This document shows positions 12,520 through 23,995 of a stretch of DNA of 64,000 bases, in pieces. Numbering within the stretch: the first letter of the stretch is position 1; the number at the start of each line of letters is the position of its first letter. The stretch is from the NCBI GenBank assembly GCA_003344405.1, contig NOWV01000028.1, forward strand, positions 310,001 through 374,000, given 5' to 3'. Source of the DNA: Trichoplax sp. H2 (Eukaryota; Placozoa; Uniplacotomia; Trichoplacea). The notes under the pieces are model-generated. The model was given only the letters and a program-made list of their open reading frames with translations. It was not told the origin of the DNA and searched no databases. The position numbers were made by a program, and so were the translations under genes.

Positions 12520-12770
12520 TATCGCTCTTATTAAGGTTGTTTGAATCCGATCATGCCAATCAACTTCCTAATTAATCGATATTAATCGACATAGAATATC
12601 TTCTATCAAATTGGCGACGTAAATAAAAATAATCTTCACCTTAAAATGAGGAATATTACTAAATCGGCTTGATACATATAAAAGGTTAACAATCATCATT
12701 CACTATTATTGCAAACGATTCACTATAATAATTTAGCCTAATTAAATTATACTTAAATTGTTACACTTTA
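12520..12770 (-). promoter_or_regulatory. Conserved upstream block of GPCR copy B
   Basis: The counterpart of the block at 10790-11022: TTGGCGACGTAAATAAAAAT near 12611, then AAATCGGCTTGATACATAT and the TTTAGCCTAATTAAATTA stretch. It is still well preserved although the gene it serves is broken, so the pseudogene is probably recent. Confidence 0.4.
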
Positions 12771-13607
12771 TAAACAGTAAAAAATTTTCGATTTGAGTAA
12801 ATAGGAAGGAATTAAATTAAACAATGATTCTAGCAAAATGACTCGCTTAACTATACTATATATCATATATCATATAAATTAGTGCGCTCCAAATAAATTA
12901 AAATTCACCTATGTTACTAGTCAGTCTTTATTCCAAAGTCGAAATTAAGCTAGGATATAGGTATAGCTTTAAAACGATGCCGATTTTCTTTTATTGAAAC
13001 AAATATGTATTATAAACACCTCAGTTATGTTTTTGTTTGAGTTAAATACTACAACAATTCTGAAAAATCTTTCTTAGTCTTCGTTTCATATTGAATATCT
13101 GATACCGTGATTGATTAGAGCAGAAGTCTTTGCTACTGTATGTTGTGCAGGTATAAGTGAAAAAATTGATGCATTACCGTGACTTACGCTAGTTTATAAC
13201 GTAGTTTATACAAACTACTGAACTACGGTAACTCTAGAAGTTACATATCTTCATTAATCCCATTCCTGTAATTGATATTTTACAAATCTAGTAAGGTCAG
13301 CTTTCTAATTATTCAGAACCGTACACGTATCCTATCAAAATTGAGAAGTAAATTAAAATGAAAAAGCTGACTATGAACTGTTCTCTTACTAAAAACTACT
13401 TGATCAAAAATGAAATATTACATTCAAATTTCCCAGTTCATATAAAGGATTGATCATAAACCTTTTGGTTAGCTAGATTATACCATAATTATTACCCATT
13501 TGTTCAGTCAATTACAATAAAATGATGACAGCGATGTTTTAAGTTGCTTCGATATTTCATCATCGCAGAATTTTGATGTTTTAAAATACTGCTGCAGTAT
13601 TTAAAAT
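12771..13607. other. 3' flank of GPCR copy C
   Basis: Non-coding. About 12945-13330 resembles the 3' flanks of copies A and B. No separate gene is seen. Confidence 0.6.
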
Positions 13608-14753
13608 CTATGAATTGAATGATAGCGATCTTACTCGAGATAAACTATTCATTCGACCAATATAACGCAACCATTGAGGTGCATTACTTCTATAAGTATG
13701 ATTAAAGTAACCATAAATAACTGCATTGTAAGCAACACAAGAATAATTCAAAAGAATCAAAATGTTGGCCACATAGTAAAGCAAGTAAAAATTTCCAACG
13801 TAAATTAAGCCAAAATCCAATAAGACTAAGATCAAGTAATACGGTAGATTGCTAATCATAAACAAGACTAAACAAGCAACAAAAATTTTAACAATTCGTT
13901 TTCTAATTTTCAATCCATACTCGTTCAGAATTAATCTCTCAAATCGTCCATGAGTCGATCTTGTATTTGTTAATGTAATCGTGCGATCGTTACTTGGCAT
14001 AACTTGACACAATTTTCTAACAGTAATTATATATAATGTCGTCATAATGATAGCTGGCGTTAGGAAGATCAGAACAAGAAAAAGTAGCCATACAATCATT
14101 TTTGAGAATTCTAAATAATATACTATTTCATTGTCTGAATTAGTAACTTTGATATCTAAATGAGAATTTAGCGGCCAATTTAGGGAACAACGTTGAAATC
14201 CTTGAAAACTGTAAACACTTGTAAAGATTCCATATGGGATCCAAAACGAGATGGCAAAAAACCAACATAATGGTAAAAAGACGTAGACCTGAGCTCGATT
14301 TATCCTTAATTTTCGCTTCGTTGGATGTACAATCGAATTATATCGATCGATACAAATAGCTGTTAATGTAAACGATATCGAAGTTATACATGCTCCAGGT
14401 ATAATTTCGGCCATTTTGCATGCCGAAACAGTAAATGGGTAATGGAACAATGCCTGGATTGGATGTAATAATTCGTAAATTTTAATTGGTATCCGAATAC
14501 TTGCTATTAATAATCCAGAAATGGCCAGATTACAAACTAGTAGATTGATCGGTGTCTGCAGATTCCTGTTTGCCAAAGTAATCCATAAAATCAGTAAATT
14601 ACCGGGTATAGCTATCGTCATGACTACGACATATAAGATAGCAAGAATGAGGAAAACCGTTCGCATGGCTAGTTCGTCAGCATTAATTATCTCATCCTCT
14701 TTACCAAGAGTAGTTAGCGTGTTGTTAATTGAGCCATTGGAACTAGTACTCAT
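13608..14753 (-). CDS. Class A (rhodopsin-family) GPCR, array copy C
   Basis: A single-exon receptor. The frame is open from an ATG at 14780, but I chose the ATG at 14753 because it aligns with the start of copies A and B (M-S/N-T-S-x-N-G/S-S-I), giving 381 aa. Landmarks: GN 51-52; TM2 LAISG with Gly80 in place of Asp2.50; Cys112 and a loop-2 Cys (QRCSLNW); DRY 136-138; TM6 SNLP; TM7 NAVIY 343-347 then GYFN. Intracellular loop 3 is basic and slightly longer than in copy A. It is nearly identical to copy A over TM1-TM5 and more different in loop 3 and TM7, so the duplication is fairly recent. The ligand is unknown; the family is certain. Confidence 0.9.
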   Translation of the reverse strand: MSTSSNGSINNTLTTLGKEDEIINADELAMRTVFLILAILYVVVMTIAIPGNLLILWITLANRNLQTPINLLVCNLAISGLLIASIRIPIKIYELLHPIQALFHYPFTVSACKMAEIIPGACITSISFTLTAICIDRYNSIVHPTKRKLRINRAQVYVFLPLCWFFAISFWIPYGIFTSVYSFQGFQRCSLNWPLNSHLDIKVTNSDNEIVYYLEFSKMIVWLLFLVLIFLTPAIIMTTLYIITVRKLCQVMPSNDRTITLTNTRSTHGRFERLILNEYGLKIRKRIVKIFVACLVLFMISNLPYYLILVLLDFGLIYVGNFYLLYYVANILILLNYSCVAYNAVIYGYFNHTYRSNAPQWLRYIGRMNSLSRVRSLSFNS

Positions 14754-15299
14754 GTCGATTCCTATTTTGGTAAGAGACATTTAATTTACCATAATTTCAA
14801 TCTTTACAAGCTTTTAGATGATAAATAGATATGCAATATCGATATCAATCATAAATATAATCTTAAACTAGTATATGGATATCGATTTCTATAAACGAAT
14901 ACTTACTATTTGGCCTGGCTCGCTTCTTGAAAGATAATACTTATTTTTATTTTTATTATGCACGGCTAAGTCTCTTCTGCCCGGCTTTTTTTAAATTATG
15001 AACTAGAATTTTATCGATTTATAGAAGCAAATGCTTGCCTTTTGCCCTAGCACTCTTCTTGAAGGAAAATATTTGTTCTTATTATGCACGGTTAAATCTC
15101 TTCTGTTCAATCTTTGTTCGAAGCGTTTACTGGAACCTTGATGACTTTTATGAGATAATAAGAGCTACCGTAAAGCAAATTTGTCGCTGAGCTATTGAGT
15201 TATGCTGTGCAATAAAGGCCAATTGATTTGAGAAGGTAATCATGGGTTACTATACGCCCAATTTAAAGCGATATATTTAATTAACTATCCATAAATTAA

Positions 15300-15545
15300 C
15301 GTAGCTTAATTGCTATTAATTAATGTTATTTGTATTCTAATCATGACAATCAACTTGCTAATTAATATAGAGTATTATCTGTCAAACTGGCGACGTAAAT
15401 AAAAACAAGCTTGATCTCGAAAAGAGGAATATTGCTAAATCGGGTTGATAAATATCGAAGCTTAACATTCAACATTCACTACTATTACAAAAGATTTATT
15501 AAAATAATTTATACTAATTAAATTATGCTTAAATTGTTACAGACT
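15300..15545 (-). promoter_or_regulatory. Conserved upstream block of GPCR copy C
   Basis: It carries CTGGCGACGTAAATAAAAAC near 15388, AAATCGGGTTGATAAATAT, and a terminal AATTAAATTATGCTTAAATTGTTACAG-like stretch matching copies A and B. It lies about 550-790 bp upstream of the chosen ATG, partly because a short extra repeat (near 14930-15120) is inserted in between. Confidence 0.4.
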
Positions 15546-17293
15546 ATAGAAAGTAGGAGAGTTTTTAGATTTAAGCAAATATGAATTAAGAAATAAAATT
15601 AAATAAATGATTCGAGCAAAACAACTCACTTAATAATATTATATATCGTATATCAGAATAAATTGGTGTGCATAAATAATTTAAATTCCCTTATATTACT
15701 AACTAGCCTTCATTATAACCTTCATTATATAGTAGCTATTTTAAAGTAGGAATAAAAATATCCTAGTATCAGTTCAGAGGCCTAACTAAAGTATATTCCA
15801 ATGTTATAACTAAGTTCATTCTCGTTATAACGGATCAATCAATGCTAAATATGCGAAAATCGTTACAAATCTAAAATTTGTAACGATAAATAAGGAAAAA
15901 TATTTCATCAGAAACTAACAACTACGAGTCTACGGTCAGGTTTGTGCTCTCTGACATCTACCTACATTACAGTACGTCTCTAAATACTGACGACGATCTT
16001 CTATCATCAGGAAGAAATGGAAGCACCACTAATAATGGCTTTCTAAGACAAAACTGAACGGAAAATTTATTGAAAAATTAATCAATTTATAGTAAATTGA
16101 CATAAACATTAATTAATTATCAGTTTATTGATAACATTGTACAACTATACCTTTATCTATTGACTATATGTAAAACGTCATAGATTAATTAATATTAACA
16201 TACTCCTAGATAAGTAATCTTATGCAGGCCACGTTACGATAGCTAAGCAAAAGTTACTCCGTCTCAAGGACATAGATTACTTTGAAGGCAAATTCTTCAC
16301 TATGATCTAATTCAGTAGAGTTTAGTGGGTTATCTGAGAACATGATCTTACCATATAACTTTAAGTAATCTACTAAATAAACTATCTCGAAATCATATAC
16401 CTTTATTCATATTATAGAAGTTACTACACCTAGCCTTCATAACAAAATTACTAATTATCCAGTACAACTCGCCAGATTTGAGGCATTAATTCAACAATGT
16501 GAATTATTGTCCATAAAACGAACAGTATGAATGAAATCCCTTAATAGGAAGTAAAATTTTACGTTCAGCTTTTACTACCGAAACAAAATGATCAATGAGA
16601 AGCTTTTTCAGTTCAAATGAACTCAAGGTTACTGTCCATTTGATTTACAAATCAATCGATCGATTAGATAATGTTTCAAAATTGATTTAAAATGGCTCTA
16701 ACGCTTTAACAATATAGAATTTTTAGTGCAATTAGTACCCTATTGTCACAATTTCACTTCTGCGACAAGGTAACGTACAGTAAAAGTCTAAAAGTAGCTA
16801 CTGACTTAACACCCTTTTACTTAACGTTAAACACACACAGCAAAGGACTGTAAAGATGAAACTTTTATTAGCAAAGATACATCTACAACTTTTTTACCAC
16901 ACTCTCAATCAAATGTTCCCGTTTATATAGGAACCGTCTAATTTTTAAACAACAACAGTATTATTATTATACCCTACTAGGAGAAACATCTCAACTGAGA
17001 TGCTCCTTACATAGCTTTTCTATCAGTAAATATTTTGAACCTCTTACTCATACTTAATCTTAATCTAAGCTAGTAGGTTGTCTAATTCAACTATCATCAA
17101 CTAGAACTTGAATCATCCTACTGCTATCTATCACACAATAACAATCAATATCAAATATGTAATGAACTATTAAAAACAGCATCCACGTTAAGGCATTACT
17201 TATCTTACCTAGCACCACAAATATGGATATTCTCCATAATAGCTACTACTGTACTTATTAAACTATCCTAATGACAAGGCAACACCGTAACAC
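15546..17293. other. Intergenic DNA between GPCR copies C and D
   Basis: No gene is seen. It holds a 12-bp-arm hairpin with a 5-nt loop at 15859-15887 (ATCGTTACAAAT / ATTTGTAACGAT). The rest is AT-rich with no feature I can support. Confidence 0.6.
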
Positions 17294-18427
17294 CTATGAC
17301 GACTGCTTTTTTCGAATTAAGCTACACACTGAGCTAATATAGCGCAACCATCGAGGAGCATTGCTTCTAAAGGTATAATTAAAGTAGCCGTAAATAATCG
17401 CGTTATAAGCAACACTAGTATAGTTTAAGAGAATTAAAATGTTGATGATACTATTAACTAGGTAATAATTGAAGCCTAGAATTAACTGAAACTCTATTAG
17501 CATAAAGATTAAATAATATGGTAGATTACTAGCGATAAACAAGGCGAGACATGCAATAAAAATTTTGATCACTCGTTTTTTTATTCTTAATCCAGAGCTA
17601 TACCGAGTTGATCGATCGCCACGTTCATTGGTGAATCTTGTACTCGTAGACGTAGGTGCATATTTAGAAATTGGTCCTGATCGCCATAACTTTTTTGCAG
17701 CAATGATGTATAATGTTGTCATGATGCCAGTTGGTATTAGGAAGATCAAAATCGTGAAAGATAGCCATAAATATAATTTTGAAACTGGAATATAGATATA
17801 GGGATGACCTGAATTAGTAATATTGAGATCTAAATCCGGATTTAACGGCCAGTCTGGGACACATACATTAAATCTTTGATTACCGATAGTAATAATCTTC
17901 ATATAATTTGCGTAAGGCGTCCAAAATGAGAAGGCAAACAACCAACATAATGGTAAAAAAATGTAAACTTTTATTAGATTCATTCTTCGTTTGTATTTTG
18001 TTGGATATACAATCGAATTATATCGATCAATGCAGATAGTTGTTAATGTAATCGATATCGATGTAATGCACCCTCCTGGTATAATTTGAAGCATTTTACA
18101 TACAGAGATATTAAATGGGTAAAAGAATAATGCCTGAATTGGATATAGCAGTTCATAAATTTTAATCGGTATCCGTATCCATACTATTAACAATCCGGCA
18201 ATGGCTAAATTACAAACCAATAGATTGATTGGCGTCCTCAGATGTTTGTTCATCATAGTAATCCATAAGATTAATAAGTTACCAGGAATAGCTACAATAC
18301 CGACGAACATATATATGACAGCAATGATGATGAAAACTACACGCATAGCTGGTTCACCAAAATTACTTATTCTAGCATCGGTGGTTGTTAGTGTGCTATT
18401 AATTGTATCATTAAAACTACCATTCAT
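17294..18427 (-). CDS. Class A (rhodopsin-family) GPCR, array copy D
   Basis: A single-exon 377-aa receptor starting at the ATG at 18427, the most diverged intact member of the array. Landmarks: N-glycosylation sites in the N-terminus; GN 49-50; TM2 LAIAG with Gly78 in place of Asp2.50; Cys110 and loop-2 Cys189; DRY 134-136; a long Ser/Thr/Arg-rich loop 3 (about 250-285); TM6 SNLP; TM7 NAIIY 342-346 then GYFN. The C-terminal tail is short and basic. Shared unusual residues (G2.50, A7.50, YPIQAL before TM3) show common descent with copies A-C. The ligand is unknown. Confidence 0.9.
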   Translation of the reverse strand: MNGSFNDTINSTLTTTDARISNFGEPAMRVVFIIIAVIYMFVGIVAIPGNLLILWITMMNKHLRTPINLLVCNLAIAGLLIVWIRIPIKIYELLYPIQALFFYPFNISVCKMLQIIPGGCITSISITLTTICIDRYNSIVYPTKYKRRMNLIKVYIFLPLCWLFAFSFWTPYANYMKIITIGNQRFNVCVPDWPLNPDLDLNITNSGHPYIYIPVSKLYLWLSFTILIFLIPTGIMTTLYIIAAKKLWRSGPISKYAPTSTSTRFTNERGDRSTRYSSGLRIKKRVIKIFIACLALFIASNLPYYLIFMLIEFQLILGFNYYLVNSIINILILLNYTSVAYNAIIYGYFNYTFRSNAPRWLRYISSVCSLIRKKQSS

Positions 18428-19029
18428 ATTGGTATTTTAAGATAGACACGTCGGCAAAGAGACTTCACAAGCTGAAAGATACTTAATTTACTAGATAATT
18501 CCAACTTTCTAAAGCTTTTAAATTGCTATATATTATTTGATATTACGCGCGGACATAGTCAAGCTGCGATAAAACTTCAATTTTTCTTCCGATAACTATT
18601 TGGTTATTCTTTTTACCCGCAAGCTCTTTTTGCCAATTTATATATTTATTCGTGTTACAAAGTTTAGACTTTATTCCATTCAAAATTTTTCGCTAAGAGT
18701 ATCATCATTCTAGATTACAATTTCCGTAATAATAAAATGTGCCAGATTGAAACGATTAAGCAAGCTCTTCTTGTCAAGTTATATAATTTTCTTGTATTAC
18801 AAAATTTGAACTTTACTCCATCCAAATTTTCCGCGAAGAGTATCCTTCTGGATCACAACTTTCTCTTTAATGAAAATATACTGTATAGAAACGATAAATG
18901 ATGTTTTTTTAATTACTGTGTACATTACTATAAAGCCAACTGATTAGAAAAGAAGATTTTTAGTTTATAGTAATTATAGCTTCGACAATCTATTAAATTA
19001 AAGATCTCCAAACTGTAGGTCTTTACTTG

Positions 19030-19265
19030 TATTATTAAAATTGTTGTTGCTTAGTTAATTAATATATTGCCAGTAAAGAATAGGAGTAATTGCATCAAAA
19101 CGATGACGTAAACAGAAAGATGTTTGATATGGAATTGCGGAATACCATTGAAAATAACTTGATGAATATCAAAAATTCACATTCAATATCTTCTATTAAT
19201 TCAATAGGTTAATTAAAAACATTCGTAGTTCCTTTTCAGCTATAATTATGTTGTAAATTATTACA
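19030..19265 (-). promoter_or_regulatory. Degenerate upstream block of GPCR copy D
   Basis: A diverged version of the block upstream of copies A-C. Around 19101-19115 it reads CGATGACGTAAACAGAAAG, which contains TGACGTAA, a full CRE-type octamer half/near-palindrome. It sits about 670 bp upstream of the ATG, a similar distance to that in copy C. The match is by eye and partial. Confidence 0.3.
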
Positions 19266-20089
19266 ATACCTATAGGAAGTAAAAGACTTTGGGGTTCGAA
19301 CATGGTTGCTGAAATATAGGAAATTACTTTAAGCGCAATAGCGTTCTATAAATTCTCCTATATAATATAATAACGCAAATTGGTGCACCAGGTAGATAAT
19401 TCAATTTTTTTCTTTTTATTAAAAAAAGAAAAATATAATGCTGCATACTGTCTCACAAGTAACCGGTATTGATTTGTAATTAAGACAAGGTTGTAGTTGA
19501 GTAAAAACATGTAGTCTCCATATAATTTTATGTATAGTAGTAGAAGATACTAGTCATACTTGCAATTCACACAGTAATCCATCCAATTAATTCACTTTAA
19601 TACTAGATTACTGGGATTCTCTGATATTTACAACAGGCAGTAACAATATTTGGCTTTTTGTAGTTCATATTACTAAATCCAGATATTGTTCCAGCGAAAC
19701 CAAAATTATTATAAGTATTACGTAAATTAGTGAGATAGAAACCTTCATTGGCTGTAGAAATACGGTATGAAAGGTCATGTGGCAAGAAAAAGCAATAAAA
19801 AAGTAGCTAGCAATATTGCACCTATCGATTAGCTGATGCTACTAGATTCAAAATCGATTTCAATTGGTAACAAATTGTTAACCTGGAAGCAATAGCTGAA
19901 CAACTCTATTGGCTTTGTAGTTATGACCGGTTCCCGGTTGTATAATATGTCTCCAATATTCACACCAATTAATATGGAAGAAATTACTAATTTTCTGTTA
20001 TCAATCAACTCAATTTGAAATTGATCAGCCTATCATTTGTATCTTTATCCCATACTACGCTAATGTTGTTATATACCAACGAAATTCTA
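19266..20089. other. Intergenic DNA, no supported gene
   Basis: A low-complexity inverted repeat (T/C-rich then A/G-rich) lies near 19404-19434. The open frame at 19603-19785 (-) begins with TTG, is closed upstream by TAG and has no recognisable domain, so I do not call it a gene. Confidence 0.5.
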
Positions 20090-20650
20090 CGCGAACTAAT
20101 ATAGTCATTATAAACTATCATGGATATCTACCTAGGGAACTACTAAAAATGATATACTTATATATATAGTTGAAAGCGATAAACTAAAGTAATTTGTAAC
20201 AGTATTTATTCCTATAACAGAGCCTATCCCTCACTTCACGACTAGAATAGCAACATATCACTGTAATTCTTGGCGGATAGATAATACAGTCATCATAAAC
20301 TATCATGAATATCTATTTAGGATACTACTAAAAAAGATATACTAACATTTATTTGGAAATGATAAACTAAAATAATTTGTAATCGGATTTTTTGCCGTAA
20401 TTGTACCTTATCCCTCATTTCACTGCTATTTTTATATTTCAAAGCAATTCTAAGCGAACAGCTAATATAGTCATCATAAAATATCATGAATATCTGTCTG
20501 GGGTACTACTAAAAAACAATATACTACTACTAAAAAACAATATCATCCTCGTAGTTGGAAATGATAAACTAAATCAACTTGTAAAAGCATTTTTGTTTGT
20601 AGTAAAACTATTTGGAAAAGTAATAAAATTATCGTGTAGTGTCTGAATCG
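20090..20650. repeat. Three-copy tandem repeat, about 182 bp
   Basis: Units start at ATAGTCATTATAAACTATCATG (20101), ATACAGTCATCATAAACTATC (20284) and ATATAGTCATCATAAAATATC (20465), giving periods of about 183 and 181. Each unit ends with an AATTCT.GGCG/AGCGA segment. The third copy carries a small internal duplication (CTACTAAAAAACAATATACT region near 20505-20545). Confidence 0.8.
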
Positions 20651-21531
20651 AATATAAATTACAGCTGCTAATACAAATTAATGTAAGAGATTGTATGCGT
20701 TAGAGATCTTAACAAGAGATTATATATCAATCACAAAGTAAACAACCACGATGTTGCAGGTTCTTATTATAACAACAGACATACTTAAATCTAAAATATC
20801 TACCGCAATCGATTTGATGTTACTGTACTTAAAATAAATTAATTCAAAAAATAAAGTAATTACTCAAAGTTTGTCAACTCTTCCTCAAGTTTTTCTAGCA
20901 GTGTCACAAAACAGCTTTGCAACAAGATAACGCAATATACGATCAATAAGTCAATTCCTTGAACCACGTATCAAGGAACGATATCTGCACTATCACAAAC
21001 ACTTTTGCTCTACTAGCAGACTACACAAAGACTTAAACGCCTCGTATTTTACGTTAAACACCAAGTTTGAGAATTCTCTTTATTTCACGATATACTGCAT
21101 TTATACACTATTCCTCAATAGTTCATGAGTCATAGTTAATACAATTAACCTCGGAATCATTTACTGAATTAGATATTAAGTTTAGCTACTGCTCCCTTAA
21201 TGCAGACAACAGTATTTACGAATATAGACATGTAATGACTAATACAGAATAGTCAGATTACGATATGTCCTATCACGGAACATTTCCATGATAATTTACA
21301 ATCTACCATAAGTAAATTACAATCACAATGATTGGAACTGTAAGCAGATGATTTGCATTCCCTATTATAACTATTAATTTCAGTATGTGTATAAGTGTCA
21401 CTGTCATAAAAAGTCAGTGCTATATTAAAACACAGTATATCCAAACTAGAAGTTAACTAAATAAGGATAGTCTAACAGAATTATCCTAACATAGATATTT
21501 CTAATGTAATACAGTATTTAACACTGTAACA
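20651..21531. other. Intergenic DNA preceding a tandem array
   Basis: About 20840-20940 already resembles the unit of the array at 21532-22215 (ATTACTCAAAGTTTGTCAACTCTTCCTCAAG), an isolated diverged copy. Nothing else can be supported. Confidence 0.5.
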
Positions 21532-22215
21532 AGCAGCTTTAAGCCATAGCAGTATCTTCTTGCAATCACATTCTCATCAAGCCAGTTTAAAATTTTAATT
21601 CGTAAAACAAATTGATTCAAAAAATGAACTAATTGCTCAAAAGTTGTCAACTCTTCCTCAAGTTTTTTAGCAGCTTTATGCTATAGCTGTATCTTCTTGC
21701 AATCACATTTTCATCAAGCCAGTTTGAAATTTTTATTCGTAAAACAAATTGGTTCAAAAAATGAACTAATTACTCAAAAGTTGTCAATTTCTCCTCAAGT
21801 TTTTTAGCAGCTTTATGCTATAGCTGTATCTTCTGGCAATCACACTCACATCAAGTCAGTTTTTGCAATTTTAATTCGCAAAATAAATTGATTCAAAAAA
21901 ATAAACTAATTACTCAGAGATTGTCAACTCCTCAAGTTTTTCAGTAGCTTTATACCATAGCAGTACCTTCTTTCAATCACGTTCTCATCAAGCCATTTTT
22001 GCAATTTTAATTCGTAAAATAAAAGAGCTCAATAAAAACATACTAACTACTCAAAGCTTGTCAACTTCTTCCTTAGTTTTTTTAGCAATTTTATGCCATA
22101 ATTGCATCTTCTTGCAATTGTGTTCTCCTCAAGTCAGTTTTGTAACTTTATTCGGTGCCCTGTCAATTTCACTTCTGAGACAAGTTGAAATCCAAAACTT
22201 GATACCATAACCGAT
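21532..22215. repeat. Five-copy tandem repeat, about 137 bp
   Basis: Units begin at AGCAGCTTTA-type starts at 21532, 21669, 21806, 21943 and 22084, so the first three periods are exactly 137 and the next is 141. Each contains a TATCTTCTTGCAATCAC segment, TCATCAAGCCAGTTT, and ACTCAAAAGTTGTCAACT. The middle copies are the most alike, as expected for unequal exchange. No coding frame is shared. Confidence 0.85.
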
Positions 22216-23332
22216 TAGAAAGCTTAACATTATTTTTATGCGTACCGATTAATCGGAATAAATTTTTTATCTAACGTAGACTATTTTAATCTGTGAGGTA
22301 AAAATTATTCCCAGTAAGACTTTATTCATAATGGATTAGAAAGCAATAAATAATGGTAGTTGCAATTGCAGAGTAATTATATTATTTCCTAGGAGAATTA
22401 GTCAGTTTCTCCAACCTTTTTGACCGAAAATATGCAATAACATCACACAGCAAAGAGTTTATTATCAATAATTAACTAAATAATCAGCTATAAATTACAT
22501 TCATGAACGAGAATCTATTAAGAAACTTTATTGCTGATGTAATTAAACTTGATTGGCAACTATTTTAATAATTCTAATTTAGTAATTAGACTAATTTCAT
22601 ACAATTATGGATATTAGTTGTTGCCTAGGCAAGGTAAGCAAGCAATTTTTTAATACTATTCTGTAATAGATAACTTAGTGTTAATGAAACACCTTTTAAT
22701 TAGTTTAAATAGATAATTTAGGATTAAAGAGACATTATTTATTAAAATCTGCTATCAATTAGTCGATAAGGCTGAATGATGACTGTAAATCATTGCAATT
22801 AAATAAATAGCGCTCCGATCACGGAAGATCTTGCTAAGAATGCTGCTACTTACTGCAAAGCGATTAATGGAAAAGAAAATTGGCGATTTCGAAAGTAGAG
22901 ATAGTAACACTTTCCTGTAGCCGATATTTTCGTCTTAGCATTCTATTAAGCACTAAATCATTTTATATTTTATTCGGTAAAATTTAACAAACTGTGTTGA
23001 TTTCATATTATGCTTGCTGTAGGCTGAAATTACAGTAAGTGATAGGATATTACATCACCAATTAAAATAATACGGTATTCCTATTGAAAAGTCTTTTGAG
23101 TAAATTTTTATTTACTGACCACTTTAAAATATTAGAAATTCTTGCCATATTCTTTGCAACACCAGATAACCTTGTAGTTAGTATGCGTTGGCAGATACGA
23201 AATTATTTGTGTTTTCATAACAGTAAAAATTGTAAGTAACGAACAAAATCTTGCCTTCCTCTACATAGCGAAATTAAATTCTATACAAGCTAATTCGTAA
23301 AAAATTGGAAAGCAGATTGATCATGATTTTGG
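22216..23332. other. Intergenic DNA, nothing recognised
   Basis: AT-rich, non-repetitive by eye, without a supported ORF, RNA gene or motif. Confidence 0.5.
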
Positions 23333-23995
23333 TCCATACTAGATCATATTTGCGCTAATATTCAAGTTGTATATAAAAATTGATGATGGGAAGATTAATT
23401 CAATGTGATGGTGATACTGAGCTTATTATATCATGTTGAAAATATACCTTCAATCTATGATCGGATATTCTTGGAATTTCGACTTTAAAAAATCCAATAT
23501 TAGTACCGACAGCAATAAATTAATACTAAATAAATCGATAGGCAAGGTAACTTTCAATTAGCATGATTTCTACTCGATACAGATGTGATTATCGTCAACT
23601 GGACGGAAATTTGAATTCAGTAGGATGGTTATATTGAGTATACTACATCTTACTGGAAACATATCTTCATTTATGGCCGGATGCTTATCGAATTTCTACT
23701 TTAAAAGTTTCAATACTACAGACGGCAGTAATAAAGCAATATCACATAACCGATAGGTAAGATAGCTTTCAATTAGCACCATTTTCTGTTTGATAGCGAT
23801 GAGATTATCGCCTCTTGGATAGGAAGTTTAATTCTAAATGCAGTTATAATCTGCATATTATATCACATTGAAGACACATTTATCAGTTATGGCCGGATGT
23901 TCATCGAATTTCCACTGTAAAAGTTTCAAAAGTAGTAATGAAAGCAATAAAGTAATATCAAGAAAATTGATAGTCACGGTAACTTTAATGGATCT
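23333..23995. repeat. Three-copy degenerate tandem repeat, about 216 bp
   Basis: Unit boundaries fall at TAACTTTCAATTAGCATGATTT (23548), TAGCTTTCAATTAGCACCATTT (23763) and TAACTTTAATGG (23980), spacings 215 and 217. Each unit includes a GGCCGGATG-like segment followed by TATCGAATTTC.ACT and AGCAATAAA. It is diverged and non-coding. Confidence 0.7.

Noticed and set aside
14754-14780. Upstream ATG of GPCR copy C as the start
   Set aside because: Copies A and B align at the inner ATG (14753); the extra nine codons are not conserved.
19285-19310. GGGGTTCGAACATGG as a tRNA T-arm
   Set aside because: No matching acceptor stem, D-arm or anticodon arm upstream.
19603-19785. 60-codon frame (-) that reads like an extracellular protein tail
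   Set aside because: First codon is TTG, closed upstream by TAG, acceptor is weak and no partner exon is visible.
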